64,000 bases of DNA from Berberis thunbergii (GCA_003290165.1 QNQO01000197.1:558001-622000); one strand, 5' to 3'. Positions 9,612 to 21,743 are shown, numbered from the stretch's first letter. Program-made: numbers and translations. Notes: generated by a model not told the origin, from the letters alone.

Positions 9612-9860
9612 ATGGCCACGGCTTAAAACCGTTGGTATATTTGGCACGGCTAAAAACTGTGGCTATTAGTGGCAACGGCTCAAAACCGTGGGTATTATTT
9701 GCAATGGCTCAAAACCGTTGCAAAAAAAAATTTAGCAACGGTTCTAAACCGTGGCTAGGTCTAGCAACGGCTCAAAACCGTTGCAAAAAAAATTTTAGCA
9801 ACGGTTCTAAACCGTGGCTAGCTCTAGCAATGGCTCAAAACTGTGGCTACATGAAAAGCT
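9612..9860. repeat. Subterminal palindromic repeat array of the second CACTA element
   Basis: About eight units of the form AACGGCTCAAAACCGTTGC or AACGGTTCTAAACCGTGGC in 250 bp, the same motif family as on the other side of the TIR at 9601. A larger unit of about 70 bp is duplicated (near 9705-9775 and 9765-9842). No CACTAC start is seen at the left edge, so the terminal repeat of this second element is lost or was disrupted by the neighbouring insertion. From 9860 to 10100 follows C- and T-rich sequence with repeated CTCGACTTCC motifs. Confidence 0.7.
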
Positions 9861-10327
9861 GGAAAAAAAATTGGGCGAGCTATTTTGGCGCTCGACCTTC
9901 CCTCCACTCGACTTCCATCGACAAAAACCTTCCCTCCCCTCCGCAAACCTGTTCCTTCCACTCGACATCGACATCGTCTCCTTCCCTGCTCCCTCCCTCG
10001 ACTCTACTCCACTCGACTTCCCTGCTCCTTCTCCTTCCCTGCTCCCTCGACTTCCTTGCTCCTCCATCGACTTCCCTCCTCCCCTCCTTCCCTGGTCTTC
10101 CCTCCTTAGTACTCGGCGTCTTCAAAATCGATCAGGCACTGCAACTCTCGTACATGTACTCTCTCTGTCACTTTTATTTTTGATGAAATTAGGGTTCGTA
10201 GAGTTTTTTGGTAGTAAATATTTGTTCATCCAAATAAGAAAGAAATCAAAAAAGAAGGAAAAAAAACTTTCTGATTTGTTTACTGAATGTGGATTGTGTT
10301 GTAGTGCTTGATTGCGTGTTTTATTAC

Positions 10328-10385
10328 CAACCAGACTTGCAATGGTACCAACTACAAAGATTGCATTCATGTTCTCTCCATAGAC
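10328..10385 (-). pseudogene. Exon-like fragment of an unrecognised gene
   Basis: A 58-nt block between a TTTTCAG acceptor and a TTG/GTAATA donor, reading VYGENMNAIFVVGTIASLVG. It is partly hydrophobic, as in a membrane segment. The clean splice edges and open frame resemble the other captured exons, but I cannot name the parent gene. Confidence 0.3.
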
Positions 10386-10399
10386 CTGAAAATTCAATA

Positions 10400-12825
10400 T
10401 TTGCTCTTGGATTGATTCTTAAAACTGGTAGTTTATCAGTTACAAACTTAGTTTTCCTATCCACTTGAGCATTAGTGGTGTTTCTCTCTTTGTGTTTACA
10501 CAATCATTAGTTTTCCTATCCCATTTCTTTTTATGGCAATGTATACTAACTAGTTCAATTTTAGGTGCTTTTTGAGAAAGTAAGTTATCTTCAGTAAGGA
10601 AGTAAATTAAGTAGATTAACTAGTCATGTGTATAGGTCATGGTTCATGGTGGTCATCTTCCATGCTAATATCCAACTAATTGAATATCAATAAATGGCTG
10701 ATGACATGAACACAATCCTTTCTATATCTTTAACCAATATTTGTTTAATTAAGATGTATAATAAATTAATTGTGTGTTACAGAGAGAGAGAGAAGACTTA
10801 TTGATTGGGTTGTGAGTAGGTCCAAGTGATGAGATGCAGGGTGAACTAGTCTTATGGGAGATAAGGTGATGGCATTGGCATGCCACCCTTTGTTTTGACG
10901 TAAAATAGAAGTCTTCCATTCTTTTTTTGTTCTCTACCTTTATATGAGTCTTTCAAGGGTTGCACAAGCAAAAATTTTGGGCTTTCCTTCCACAGAAGAA
11001 GACCTAAGATATCAACTATATCTGGCTACAAAATCTTTTGGCAAAACTGACAGCAGATTGTTCAAAATAAGTATAAAATAAATAAGGATGAGGAAAGAAA
11101 GAGAGACTCTTGGATAGGGAGATTATTGGACCTGGTCTAAGGAAACAGAGTGCTGGGCAAATTTCCTAGAGCATAAAATGCTGCAGATTTCTGATCTTGG
11201 GTTATTATTCATTGGATCATATTTCTGGTCAAAATAAAAGTTAATTAAAATGAAAAGTTTTATGCCCTTCAGTTTTTTCTATTTACTATTATTGGTAATT
11301 TATAATATGTGTATATATTGAAATCTAGAAAACACAAGTACACAGGCGCTCACCGGTTGATGGTAGATAAGACTCGAGTTTTTTTACTCCTACCATTAGA
11401 CATTACATACTTCTCAAGTAGAAAAGATGGCATTATAGGTATGCCATATTGCAAAAGTTCTTTAAGTGTTTTGCTCCTGCTAGATTGAAGTTGAGGAAGA
11501 TGCGCTACCTTAATTTGTATAGTACTTGCAGTTACTATCCATACTTGGTTCACTGGTGATAGCGATAGTGAAGAACTTGAAACTGATTCTCCAATTTGTG
11601 ATTTTCTTCTATCTAGTTTCATCCATTTCTCAAAGCAGCTTGTAATTGAAAATGCGACCTGTAATTTAAGCATAGTTCCTTCATAACCTCTGTATATATG
11701 TGCACCTATCGCAGTGACTCTTTGCTATTTCATATGACACAGAAAGTTAGAGAAATTGAAATATAGACCAATGGACTAATCATGCACTCTGAATTAAGAA
11801 AATCAATCACACAAGATTTAATGCAAACCCCAAATCTAGAAAGCAAAATCAAACTATATATTAGTGTTTAAAAGGATATCATCATAGAACCCACCAAACA
11901 GAAATCTCATTTACAAACAACTTAACATGATATATACTTACTGAAACACAACTACGAACAACTAGGAAATTGAACATATTTGTTGATGAATTAAAGAAGA
12001 GTAACACCAACCTGGAAGCTCCATTGATGTATTTGCAGAAGAAAAACACAAAGCTTGTATAGGAGAGTTGAAAACAAAGACTCTATATAAATGTAAACTC
12101 TAGCTCTCACTCTCACAGCATATAAAGATCAACAACAACCACGACAAAATGTAGGTGCAGAAAATCCTTCTCAAAATGGTGTAGCAGGGAAGTTACGGCA
12201 AGCACGAGTGCATACCCTTCATATGTAGAAACAAAAAAAAGTGTCTAAAAAAGATGAATGCAAATGCAAGGGATTTGAACATTCATGCATTCATCTGATG
12301 TAGCCATAAAAAAAAACAAGTCGCCTACTAATACACACACACTAGTCAGCTTTTCAGACTATATATTGGGAAAATATGAGTCCTTAATATGCATTTGTTA
12401 TGTGGGTTCAACGTATATGTTTCTCCTTTAGAACAAAGGAGAGAAAATAAATCCATCCAAGGGGGTAGAGCATTGTTTGAATGAATTATATATATGCCAC
12501 AAACACGTCATCTGTGCTGATGAAAGTGGGTCCAATTTCTCTTCTTTACCTGCTTGATTACCTCCCCTTGATCTATAATTTGTACTTCGACCTTTAGTTT
12601 AGGTTCATGGTGTAATTCAAGATAATTTTTTTTAAATGCTAAAGTTAGAAGTTTATTTGATTTATGTTTTAAATATCAAATCTGCTCGGAAGAGTTAACT
12701 GTACATTCAAGTTGGTGCTAGACTAGTGATTCTTCTTTTTGGAAGAACATCGTGGTTTCTTGAATATCTCATTATCTTGACATGGGATTCCCAATGATAA
12801 TGTTGCTTTATTGTCTATCTTCCAG
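10400..12825. other. Interior spacer with one unrecognised open frame
   Basis: Mostly AT-rich. A minus-strand frame at 11350-11673 (107 codons) begins MLKLQVAFSITSCFEKWMKL and is serine-rich. It is long for chance in this composition, but I do not recognise it and mark it only as a possible captured fragment. Nothing else is supported. Confidence 0.3.
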
Positions 12826-12909
12826 CTACAGCAAAAACAAACAAGGCTGCCTCCAGTGGCACTACTTTGAACACAAGGAAGCTTGATAAAGAAACATAAG
12901 TTCTTGCTC
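12826..12909 (+). pseudogene. MBF1 (multiprotein bridging factor 1) exon fragment
   Basis: An 84-nt exon between a CTTCCAG acceptor and a CTC/GTGAGT donor, reading TNKAASSGTTLNTRKLDKET then a TAA stop, then VLA. The string matches the N-terminal MBF1 domain of plant MBF1 coactivators (TNKAASSGTSLNT-type), which bridge TBP and transcription factors. The stop sits where related proteins carry Glu, so one G-to-T change could account for it. The helix-turn-helix exons are absent. It lies on the + strand, the same sense as the transposase downstream. Confidence 0.6.
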
Positions 12910-14494
12910 GTGAGTACTCAACTCTTTGGAATTTGTGGTTTCTTACAAATTAATTGTATCATCATTAGATTGCCTATAGCTTCGACCAAGCTATAAGGAA
13001 ATTCAAGATGCCATTAAAGAGGGATACGCATTAAAATGGGCTGGTTTTATCAAAATGTAAAGAAACCAGTAAACAAACCTAAACATAAAACCAAATATGC
13101 GAAATTAGTAAATCCAACTTCGTTTTGGTTCGGGGATCCTAAATAACCCCTACTCAATTTTCTAAAAAAAAAAAAAACTTTGCTTTGGTTGCTTGGTTCT
13201 TGCATGAATCTAAGTTAGGTGAATACAAGAAAACTCACTCCTTTATCATCAGAAGGACTGAGTTTTCCTTAAATTAGTGAATCCCGCGATTTCACTTCTT
13301 ACCCAAAAAAATGTTATTTGATGCCTTTCTTTCTTCACTTTGGGTCTCAAGGTGTTCATGGCCTTATTGTGGTTTGAACTAGAGAAGTGTTTGATAAATG
13401 TAGCTTCCACCCTCTCAATGAGTCTGGTAATCTTTGGAGTTCACAAGCAAAACCAGAAAGTTACGTTAATGAAGACAACTATACTTGTAAAACTAGTACA
13501 AATCAGATTATGATACCCTGATGAATTCCAGTTACATCATTTTATCTTTTGTTGGTTCATTATGTGTTCAATTATTTCAGCCATATCTCAAAGATCCATG
13601 AAATAAAAATCCTAGGAGAATAGGTGAAGGAGCTCCCCTTGCATGCACAACATAAATAACAATTCACTCGTCATGAATAACAAATTTTTGTTTTCTTTTC
13701 GATTCGGTCCCTTCAAAGTTTTGAAGGAGCTTGTAGACTTGCTAAAATTACAAAAACCAATGATTTTAACTTGTACACTTGCATCTTTTGCCAACAAAAA
13801 CAGGTTATAAATTTGATTTGTCAAATTTTAATTCATCCAGAAAGATGATTTCTTATATTCCTTGGGTTTAAATGGAGTGGTACCTGTATGATTTATCCCA
13901 GCCAGTGTGCTTCATGACCAGTCTACAACAAAATTAGCTATACTCACACCATATTTGTTTGGCCTTGAGAAAAAAAAAACAGGAAAAATAAACTCCATAT
14001 TTGTGCACAAAAACTATTGGGTTAACTGCCATTTCTTATTTCTTATTTGCGTCCCTGCCATTTCAAGCATCCTGTAATTGATGTTAAACTGCCTTTCTTT
14101 CTTGGTTTTTGATATCTAGTTCTTTGTTTTATATGCTAAAATCCTATAACGATCTTCCTTTTATTTGCACTCTTATGGGTTGTTGATGAATTCTTATTTT
14201 AATGTCTATTTATTTTTATTTTGTTTTTTCTAAGATCAGCAATAAGCATGATTGTGGTATTTTAGAAACAATTAGTTTGGATAGGAGATCCAATGTAACT
14301 CAAGTAATTGAGTTGGATTGGGAATGTAAAAAGAAGGTCAATGAAACATTGTATAGGGTACCATAACAAATGCAACAGCACAACTGGATGAATTGAAGTT
14401 CATTAGATTAGTCAATGATTTTCAAGCAATTTAGCAATTTAAATTCCTTTGGTCAATGACTAAAGTTAATCTTTTAATTTTTTTGTGTGTAGAA
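12910..14494. other. Interior spacer upstream of TNP2
   Basis: No recognisable gene. A stretch near 12977-13060 reads LRPSYKEIQDAIKEGYALKW in one frame and could be another exon remnant, without a family call. The minus frame at 13612-13824 has no convincing family match. Confidence 0.3.
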
Positions 14495-17454
14495 ATGTCA
14501 ACGATTCCTTTAGATAAGTCATGGATGAACAAATGGGGAAGTGCAATGTATATAAACGGCGTTAGACAATTCCAACAGTTTGTTGAGGATAATGCAAATG
14601 GAGAGAGTCTTTTTCCTTGCCCATGTGTTCGATGTAGGAACTCGAGGGGAAACATTAGTGTTGACGACATAGGTGTTCATTTGTTAAGCCATGGCATTGA
14701 TACCAATTATGTCACGTGGATACATCATGGAGAGAATATAAACAAACATGTGATTGGTGTACCTATGACAGAAGTGGTTGAACCTGATGATGCCTGTGAA
14801 TATCCTAGGATGAGGGAGCTAGTTGATGATGTATTCCTCAACATGCAAACTGTGGAGGCTGATGATGGGATAAATGACTTGAATGACACCGTCGAAGAAT
14901 GTTTTGGCGGTAATCCAGAAGGTGGTCCGAAACTTTCTCGTGAACCTGAGACAGTTATGAACAACAAGTATCAAAAGTATAAAGAAAAAGCGACTGGGCC
15001 TTTGTACAATGGGTGTCCTAAGGATAAGACCATGTTGTCCACCATTATTGAATTGCAGAATCTCAAGACTCGTTTTAGTTGGAGTGGTAATAGTGTGACG
15101 ATGTTGTTAAAATGGCTAAAACCTTATTGCCGGATGATTGTAATTTGCCAGATAACTACCCAAACATGAAAAACACAATTAAAGATATGGGGATGGAATG
15201 TAAGACAATACATGCATGTGCCAATGGATGCATACTTTATTGGAAAGAATATGAGGGTCTGGGTGCTTGTTCAAAATGTGGTTCTGGTAGGTATAAGGTT
15301 TATGTGGATGTCGATGACAACGACTCCGGCAAGGTATACAGGAAAGAAGCTAAAAAGGTTGTAAAGTATTTTCCATTGATTCCAAGGTTGAAAAGATTTT
15401 TTAGCATACCGTGGATTGGTGAAGCAATGACTTGGCACAAGGATGCTTGTTCAGACGGGAATTTGATAAGACATCCATGTGATTCAGCACAATGGACTTT
15501 AACAAATATGAGATGGCCAGAGTTTGCCTCTGATAGTAGAAATTTGAGACTTGCAATATCGACTGATGGTTTTAACCCACGTGGAAATCTAAGTAATGCT
15601 TATAGTTGTTGGCCAGTAATATTAGCACCTTTGAATCTTCCACCTTCTTTATGCATGAAAAATGAGTTTTGTTTGTTAACCTTGTTAATATCAGGGCCAA
15701 AAGCACCCGGAAAGAATATTGATGTTTACCTGGAGCCATTAGTAGAAGAGTTGAAGGAATTGTGGGCAGATGGTGTTTCAACTTGGGATGTGTGTACTAA
15801 AAGTAATTTTCGGTTGAAAGCAATGTTGTTTTGGGGTATCCATGACTTTCCTGCTTATGAGACTCTAGCTGGTTGTAATGTTCATGGTTATAATGCATGC
15901 CCTATTTGTGTTGATGATGTAGAATCTGAACTACTTTCAAACAGTCGGAAGATATGCTATAGAGGTCATCGACGTTTTTTACCTACAAAACACAAGTTTA
16001 GAAATGACAAGGGATTCAACAAAGATGTTGAACATTGTCGTGCTCCACGACGGTTATCTAGCGAAGAAGTTGAATGAAGGATAGTGGAAATTTTGGAAGG
16101 TAGTTCTACACAAGGTAGGGTTAGTGGGCAAAAGCGGCAAAAATATGGTTGATAATGATAACGTCAATGATGACACAACCAATAACATTGCGCCACCGTG
16201 GTCTAGAAGGTCCATTTTATTTGATTTGCCGTACTGGAAGTTTGTTGAGCTACGACATAATATTGATGTGATGCATACTGAAAAGAATGTCATTGAACAC
16301 TTATTGAACATATTGTTGAATGTCTCTAAGAAAACAAAGGATGGTGAGAATGCTCGAAAAGATATGGAAGACATGGGAACTCATAAGAGATATTGGTTGA
16401 GCCATGACAATGAAACGGGAAAAACTTCAATGCCAAAAGCATCATTTGCCTTGACAAAGAAAGAAAAAAAAGTATTTATGAATACACTAAAAGAGTTGAA
16501 ATTGTCGAGTGGATTTTCTTCCAAGTTGAGTAATTGCGTTCTTTGCAATCCCCTGGAGCTAAGAGGACTGAAGTCACATGATTACCATGTCATTATGCAA
16601 CATTTACTTACAGTTTTGCTTAGACATGTTTTTCGTGACAAGAAGGATAAAGATTTAAGAATTGATATTCAAAGAATTAGCTTATTCTTTAATATCTTAT
16701 GTGCTAAAGTGATCAACAAAACAGATCTTCAGTTGGCACATAAAGGTGTGATTGAGGCAATGTGTGTCCTTGAAAAGGAGTTTTCGCCTTCATTCTTTGT
16801 TATAAGTGTGCATTGCATGGCTCATCTAACCGAGGAAGCGATGCTTGGTGGTCCAGTTCGATATCGATGGATGTATCCCTTTGAGCGGTAAATAATTTTT
16901 CTAATTTTAGTGCACGTTATCTTATTATATTATATACTAATTTATCATTTTATTTATGATTGATAAGTTAATGAAATGATACAAAGACTATGGTAAAAAT
17001 TTCAGATACATAGAAGGATCAATAGCAGAATCATACCTTGTAGATAAATCTGTTACATACTGCATGGAGTATATGGCAAAGCCACGGTTCGGAACTCACA
17101 AACACAGTCAAGAGGAGTGGCTTGATGTAGATGGTGAGTATGCTGATGAAAATCCATTGGATAAAGGAAAAAACTATATGCTAAATAATGTACAATTTAA
17201 ACAAGCTCGAAGATGAGTTTTCAATGCACTTGCTGATTCGAGTGATTGGGAAGAGTAAGATATATAATATTTTAGTCTTTTTTTATAACTAGAAATATAG
17301 AATTATGATAATATGGTAACTTGTGCAGAAAATACAATGAATATTGCATGGAGTTGGCTACACAAAGTAAAAAAAAGGGTCAAGGAAAAATGTTGAGAAA
17401 GCTACAGATTTTATTCCTTGGTTGTGTAATGAGGTATTTTATAATGTGTATTTA

Positions 17455-17502
<48 letters not shown>

Positions 17503-18144
17503 TAAATTTTTTTATTTTTAGATTTCAGTTCAAAGATGATTTGTTTTACAATGTAGTTGGAGAAGGCTGGGGAAACAAATACCACACTTTGGAGGTTAGC
17601 CAATGGTCCACAATTTTTGGCAACCCGGTATCCAAAATATTGTGTAAATGGTTTCACATTTGCGACAAGTTCTTTGGATGAATGTTTGGTGACACAAGAT
17701 AGTGGTGTCTCCATGGATGCCATTGCTCATTTTGTTGCTAGTAAGAAAGATAAGAGGCCAAATGACCAACTAGTCAAATGGTATGAAGTTGTTAGAGACA
17801 TACTGGTGCTAGACTACATAGATTTCTAAGAAACTGTCTTCTATTGTGATTGGGTCAAAGTGGAAGATAAGAAAAATGCATATCAGGTGGACCCAATTTG
17901 GAACCATGAGATGGTAAACTTGTCGAAGCTAAAAGACAAAAGAAAGGTGGAAGAGGATCCATTCATTTTAGCTCAAGAAGCAAGTTGGGTATTTTATTCG
18001 AAAGATCAATCAAATGACGGGTGGCATGTAGTTCTACATACTCAAAGAGGCTTGAACACTAATGTCGATAAAAAGGAAATTCACACTGTGTATCAAAGCA
18101 TCTTGAAAAACAACCTCAACCTGAAGAGCTTACTGGAATTTTAA
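14495..18144 (+). pseudogene. TNP2-type CACTA transposase, inactivated
   Basis: The transposase that binds and cuts CACTA ends. The start at 14495 follows a TGTGTAG acceptor-like site. First comes the Transpos_assoc domain (SWMNKWGSAMYINGVRQFQQ; then CPCVRC). The Transposase_21/TNP2 domain follows, with GACSKCG, STDGFNPRG (first catalytic Asp), IHDFPAYETLAG (second Asp), NACPIC, and HNIDVMHTEKNV. A DUF4218-like segment (HCMAHLTEEAMLGGPVRYRW) follows. Later exons, 17006-17254, 17329-about 17443 and 17522-18144, cover the C-terminal DUF4216-like region. Introns have GT-AG ends (16888-17005; 17255-17328). Lesions: frameshift near 15110, TGA at 16075, frameshift near 16150, TGA for Trp at 17214, a frame change near 17385, TAA at 17827. 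So it cannot make active protein, but it is only moderately decayed. Confidence 0.9.
17459..17497. repeat. TA dinucleotide microsatellite
   Basis: An uninterrupted run of about 19 TA units inside a transposase intron. It is probably length-variable between individuals. Confidence 0.95.
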
Positions 18145-18424
18145 TTGACTATGCTACAATATTTTTTGATGCATTTCTAATGCTATTTTAGTCATCCTCT
18201 TTGGTTGAGACCAAATATTTTGTCTTTGTTTCTTATTTTGACTTTTTAGTTTGGAAAGGGAAGCTTTGTAGCTATGTATTCAGATTGGCTTTTCAAATGC
18301 TTTATAAAAATCTATTTGTGGTGATATGTTGTGGAAGGAAATTATCTATAAATGTGGTGTATATAGTTGATTCTTACTTCTTTTTGTTTGATAATTGTTA
18401 ATAACTATACTATCATTTATAGAA

Positions 18425-20108
18425 ATGGATAGTACTCGCGGTAATCTCTCCACCATTGATGTCACTAGATCTACAGATGATGACATTGAAGTTAAACAGA
18501 CCATACAGTTCAACATCCATGGTTTAGCAGTTGGACCTGGTGCTAGAAATTTCAATAAAAACATTGGAAAGCTTGTTGAAACCCTTGTGCCCATCAAATT
18601 CAAGGGTTGGCACCATGTTACTGACAACTACAAAGAGGATGTGTGGAATGGCCTCAAGGTGAGATTTTACATCATTGATTTTCATAATGTCTTATTTTAT
18701 TTTCAACTTATATCTCAATGGCTTATTTACAGCGTGAATACGACATCCCAAATTATGTGAAAAAGAGTGTGCATTTGAAAATGCCTGAATATTATAGAAG
18801 GTTCAAGACATATCTTAGGAAGAATTATTTGGATAAGTATCCTACCATTGAGGAACAAGAGAAGCATGTTCCAAATGGTGTAAGAGAGGAAGATTGGAAG
18901 GAGTTTGTTCGCTATGAGAGCACCCCTGAAGCGAAGGCAATTAGAGCCCAAAATGCAAAAAACAAAAAGGCTTCAAAGTATGTATGGGGGGTGGCCAAAA
19001 GAGTGCTGCAGAAGTAGAGTATGAAATGGTAATTGAGTTTCTAGCTACTAGTACAATATTATATACCATTTAACTATATAGGCTGAGACTAACCTTTCAA
19101 GTATATAGGTTGAGAAGAACCCTGATGGGGAACCAGTCAAACGCACTGACATATGGATTGCATGTCACACTGGAATGGATGGAAAACCTACGTATGGTTC
19201 TAAACAATATATGGTATGTGCCCAATGATGTCTTTTATACACAATTCTTAATTTACTTTGTAGTTGTTTGAATATTATTTGTGTCCTGATTTATTTTATT
19301 TTTTCATTCTTTTGAAGGAACAAGTTAAAGCAAAAAAAATTGCCTTGCTAAAATCTTCAACCCAGGGTACCACTGACCTCACTATTGATGATGATCCTCT
19401 AAGCCAAGTGTTTGGCCAAGAAGCGAGGGGACGTACTCGTTGTGTTGGAACCACCGTCTCTAAAAGGAAGTATGACGCTGCACTTCCCGCTCGTTCATTG
19501 CTTTTGGAAAAAAACATTGGAAGTAAATGTTAGATGGATACGAGAGAGACTTGAAAGTGGAACTTATGTGAGACCATCAACAAGTGAGGGAATACAAAGA
19601 GGGACACAAAGAAATGAAGATACACCGTCATCCCGTGCACAATCGACAAGGCAACCAGAAAATCCATTACCTCCATCTCCATTACCACCATCTCCATTAC
19701 CATCATCTTCTCAAGGTGTTGCGAGGTTTCCTTCTCCAAGCAATCTTGTTCCTTCAGTGTCAAGGACTTACAAAGTTTGTGATTGGGAAAGGAATGTCAT
19801 TGCGCTAGCAATAGAGGTTGTAGATCCTATCCATCAATTCTCTTGCACTTGTCATGGATCATTGAACCCTGCAACAGCGATCAGACTTTCCTTATGCTTC
19901 AAATTTAGGACTGGGGTGAAATTTTATAAAAGTGATCCAAAAGGAGACATGATGGGGGATTTGGACGTTGGTGATTTTTTCGTATGGTGTAAAAATCATG
20001 TGGAACTTGATGATTGATAGTTACAACTATGTTGGAAGCAATGTAATGGTGGCAGCAAAAGAGGAGCTGAGTAAAATACACTACGGGCACGTGATTGTTC
20101 ATTTTAAG
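18425..20108 (+). pseudogene. Transposase_24-like second gene of the CACTA element
   Basis: Lies 280 bp downstream of TNP2 on the same strand, the usual place for the second gene of plant CACTA elements. Exons are 18425-18658, 18733-19028, 19109-19213 and 19318-20108, all with GT-AG introns. Diagnostic passages of the Ptta/En-Spm Transposase_24 family are FKGWHHVTDNYKEDVWNGLK, DIWIACHTGMDGKPTYGSKQ and DDDPLSQVFGQEARGR. A proline/serine-rich linker (PPSPLPPSPLPSSS) follows, then a C-terminal block ending NVMVAAKEELSKIHYGHVIV. Frame changes occur near 18985, 19525 and 20013, so it is also inactive. Its likely role is binding the subterminal repeats. The CACTACGGG string at 20081 is coding sequence, not a terminus. 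Confidence 0.8.
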
Positions 20109-20460
20109 GTAACTAGCTGAAGCTTAAGTGCAAGTATTCTCATTCGCAACAATTGGTATGACCTTAGTTCATCTTTGATTGCTATGGTGCATATACTACA
20201 GTTTGCTTTGTTCTCATATTTATGTCTGTTGCTTTTGATATTGATTATGATGTCTTTCTTTATACAAGAGTTCTATTTTCTACACAAAAACACCCAAAAA
20301 TTAAGAGTCTAATGGTGAATTTTCTGACTATATTTACTTTTTAATGTTTATTTATGATCAATATACATATTTTAGACTCTCATTGCTTGACTAGTTTTTG
20401 TGAAGTCTGCATTTGCAGTTTTAATTATTTATGTATTTATTTCATCTAACTGTCAGGTAT
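20109..20460. other. Spacer 3' of the second transposase gene
   Basis: AT-rich and probably the 3' untranslated region of the transposase transcription unit. A donor-like AAG/GTAACT at 20108 suggests a further exon that I could not identify. Confidence 0.35.
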
Positions 20461-20668
20461 GGCAGTCAATTGTCTCCAAGGAAACACTGCAACACAGAGC
20501 GCGTCCCAGGCAGGGTGCACTGCAGTTTCAGCGTGCTCTACATTGTAGACAGAGTGCAATGTTGATCTATACAAAGTGCGATTCAGCGTGTCTGCTGTAC
20601 GTGTTGTTTCTAGCCGCAGCGGGTTTCAGCGTGCGCGATTAGCACACTGGTTTTGAGCTGTGGTTGAA
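20461..20668. repeat. GC-rich patch, copy 3, with one subterminal-like motif
   Basis: A GC-rich island with two copies of TTTCAGCGTG and several CAGAGTGC-like words, related in inverted orientation to the patch at 4046-4350. At 20645-20668 lies GGTTTTGAGCTGTGGTTG, close to the palindromic subterminal motif at 9612-9860. This suggests remains of the 3' subterminal region. Confidence 0.45.
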
Positions 20669-20801
20669 GTATTCTCCTTACATGTGATGGCCATCTAACC
20701 TAGTTCAAGTATTGTTCTTTAAGTATCATCTCAAACTCTTTATCTTTGTTGTTCATTTCTCTTTTGTTACATGTCTCTGATGATGAAACTGTGATCCTAC
20801 A

Positions 20802-20919
20802 GAGCACTTCATGAAGAAGAGGTGAGGCCAATTATGTGATGACATCCGAGCAGGCCAGCTAGGCCCCATGATTACAGACTCTGAGTGCAGATCAGCTATG
20901 TTGGACATACTTAAATCAG
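20802..20919 (+). pseudogene. GH3 auxin-amido synthetase exon fragment
   Basis: After a TCCTACAG acceptor one frame reads EHFMKKR, a TGA, then GQLCDDIRAGQLGPMITDSE and CRSAMLDILK. The W-x-x-L-CDDIR-x-G-x-L-x-x-x-ITD pattern is typical of plant GH3 acyl-acid amido synthetases (auxin and jasmonate conjugation). The TGA falls at the position of the conserved Trp, a one-base change. No ATP-binding motifs or other exons are visible. The FAAH-like exon begins just downstream in another frame. Confidence 0.5.
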
Positions 20920-21122
20920 TGATGAAGCTCTTAAATATGGTGAATTTGATTACATAAACGGAGGTATGCATGCAACTTGTAGGGTGATGGTTTCTGTTCT
21001 TTTAATTGTGAATGAAAATTCGAAAAAACTGATTGTGTGAATTCTGTTATGCTGTTTCAGCTGCACTTGTACGGTGCCAGACAGCAGGAAATTTTCTGGG
21101 ATTGCCAGCAATATCAGTTCAA
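20920..21122 (+). pseudogene. Fatty acid amide hydrolase (amidase signature) two-exon fragment
   Basis: Exon 20920-20963 begins after AAATCAG, ends at a GAG/GTATGC donor and reads DEALKYGEFDYING. Exon 21061-21122 begins after TGTTTCAG and ends at CAA/GTAGGA. Joining the two restores an unbroken frame: NGAALVRCQTAGNFLGLPAI then SVQ. This is the C-terminal part of amidase-signature enzymes of the plant FAAH type (AGNFLGLPA followed by V-x-VG), which hydrolyse N-acylethanolamines. The catalytic Ser-Ser-Lys region is not present. Because intron and phase are kept, this piece came from genomic DNA, not a spliced transcript. Confidence 0.6.
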
Positions 21123-21743
21123 GTAGGATCTCAATTACCCTTTTGAGCCTCTGACCTTGCTTAGTCGTAGTGACATGTTCTTATCTGTTACAATTCTGTG
21201 TGCTTTTTGTAGGTTGGATATGACATCTAGTATTCAAATTCATCTCTAGTCTGTACTTTGGTGATTTGCTGAGTAGGCGTCAAATAAATATGTTGTTTGC
21301 TTATTACTCTCTATCTAGATAATACTTGATAGATTTTAATAAATTTGACTAAAGCTTTTAACCTAAGCGTGGGTAAAACTTTTAATGAGTTTGTGATCAA
21401 AATAATTTAGAATGAAAATATGTTAGATATGTGGAATTGGTGAAGAAGAGGAAAGGGGAAAGAAGTCAAAGAATAAAAGTAAAGGATTAGATGTGTGCCA
21501 GTTGTTCCAGTACTTCAATTAATTATGCAAACGTTTAGATACTTGGATCAATTAGGAAAACACCCGCCTAATCATCAAAAGAAGATTTTTAATGAACTAG
21601 ATGTGACCATCCTATAGTGTATTAAAATTGGAAGTTCTAGAATATTTCTTGAATGATTGTTGGGGGGAATTTTACTGTCTGAAATGTAATTTAAAAGTTC
21701 AGAACTTCATATGCTTATATTCAACTTCTTTACTTTGGATTAG
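21123..21743. other. Spacer between captured fragments
   Basis: AT-rich sequence with no recognisable gene between the amidase and beta-glucosidase fragments. Confidence 0.35.

Noticed and set aside
9632..10183. 183-codon open frame
   Set aside because: It is a translation of the palindromic subterminal repeats (NGSKPW and AQNRCKK recur with the DNA unit), not a gene.
13612..13824. Kinase-like string KIIGFCNFSKS
   Set aside because: Only a short resemblance; no HRD, DFG or other kinase motif is present in order.
17439..17723. 94-codon minus-strand frame
   Set aside because: Runs through the TA microsatellite and the antisense of a transposase exon.
20077..20095. CACTACGGGCACG as a CACTA terminus
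   Set aside because: It lies inside the last block of the Transposase_24-like gene, within a continuous frame ending KIHYGHVIVHF, so it is coding sequence.
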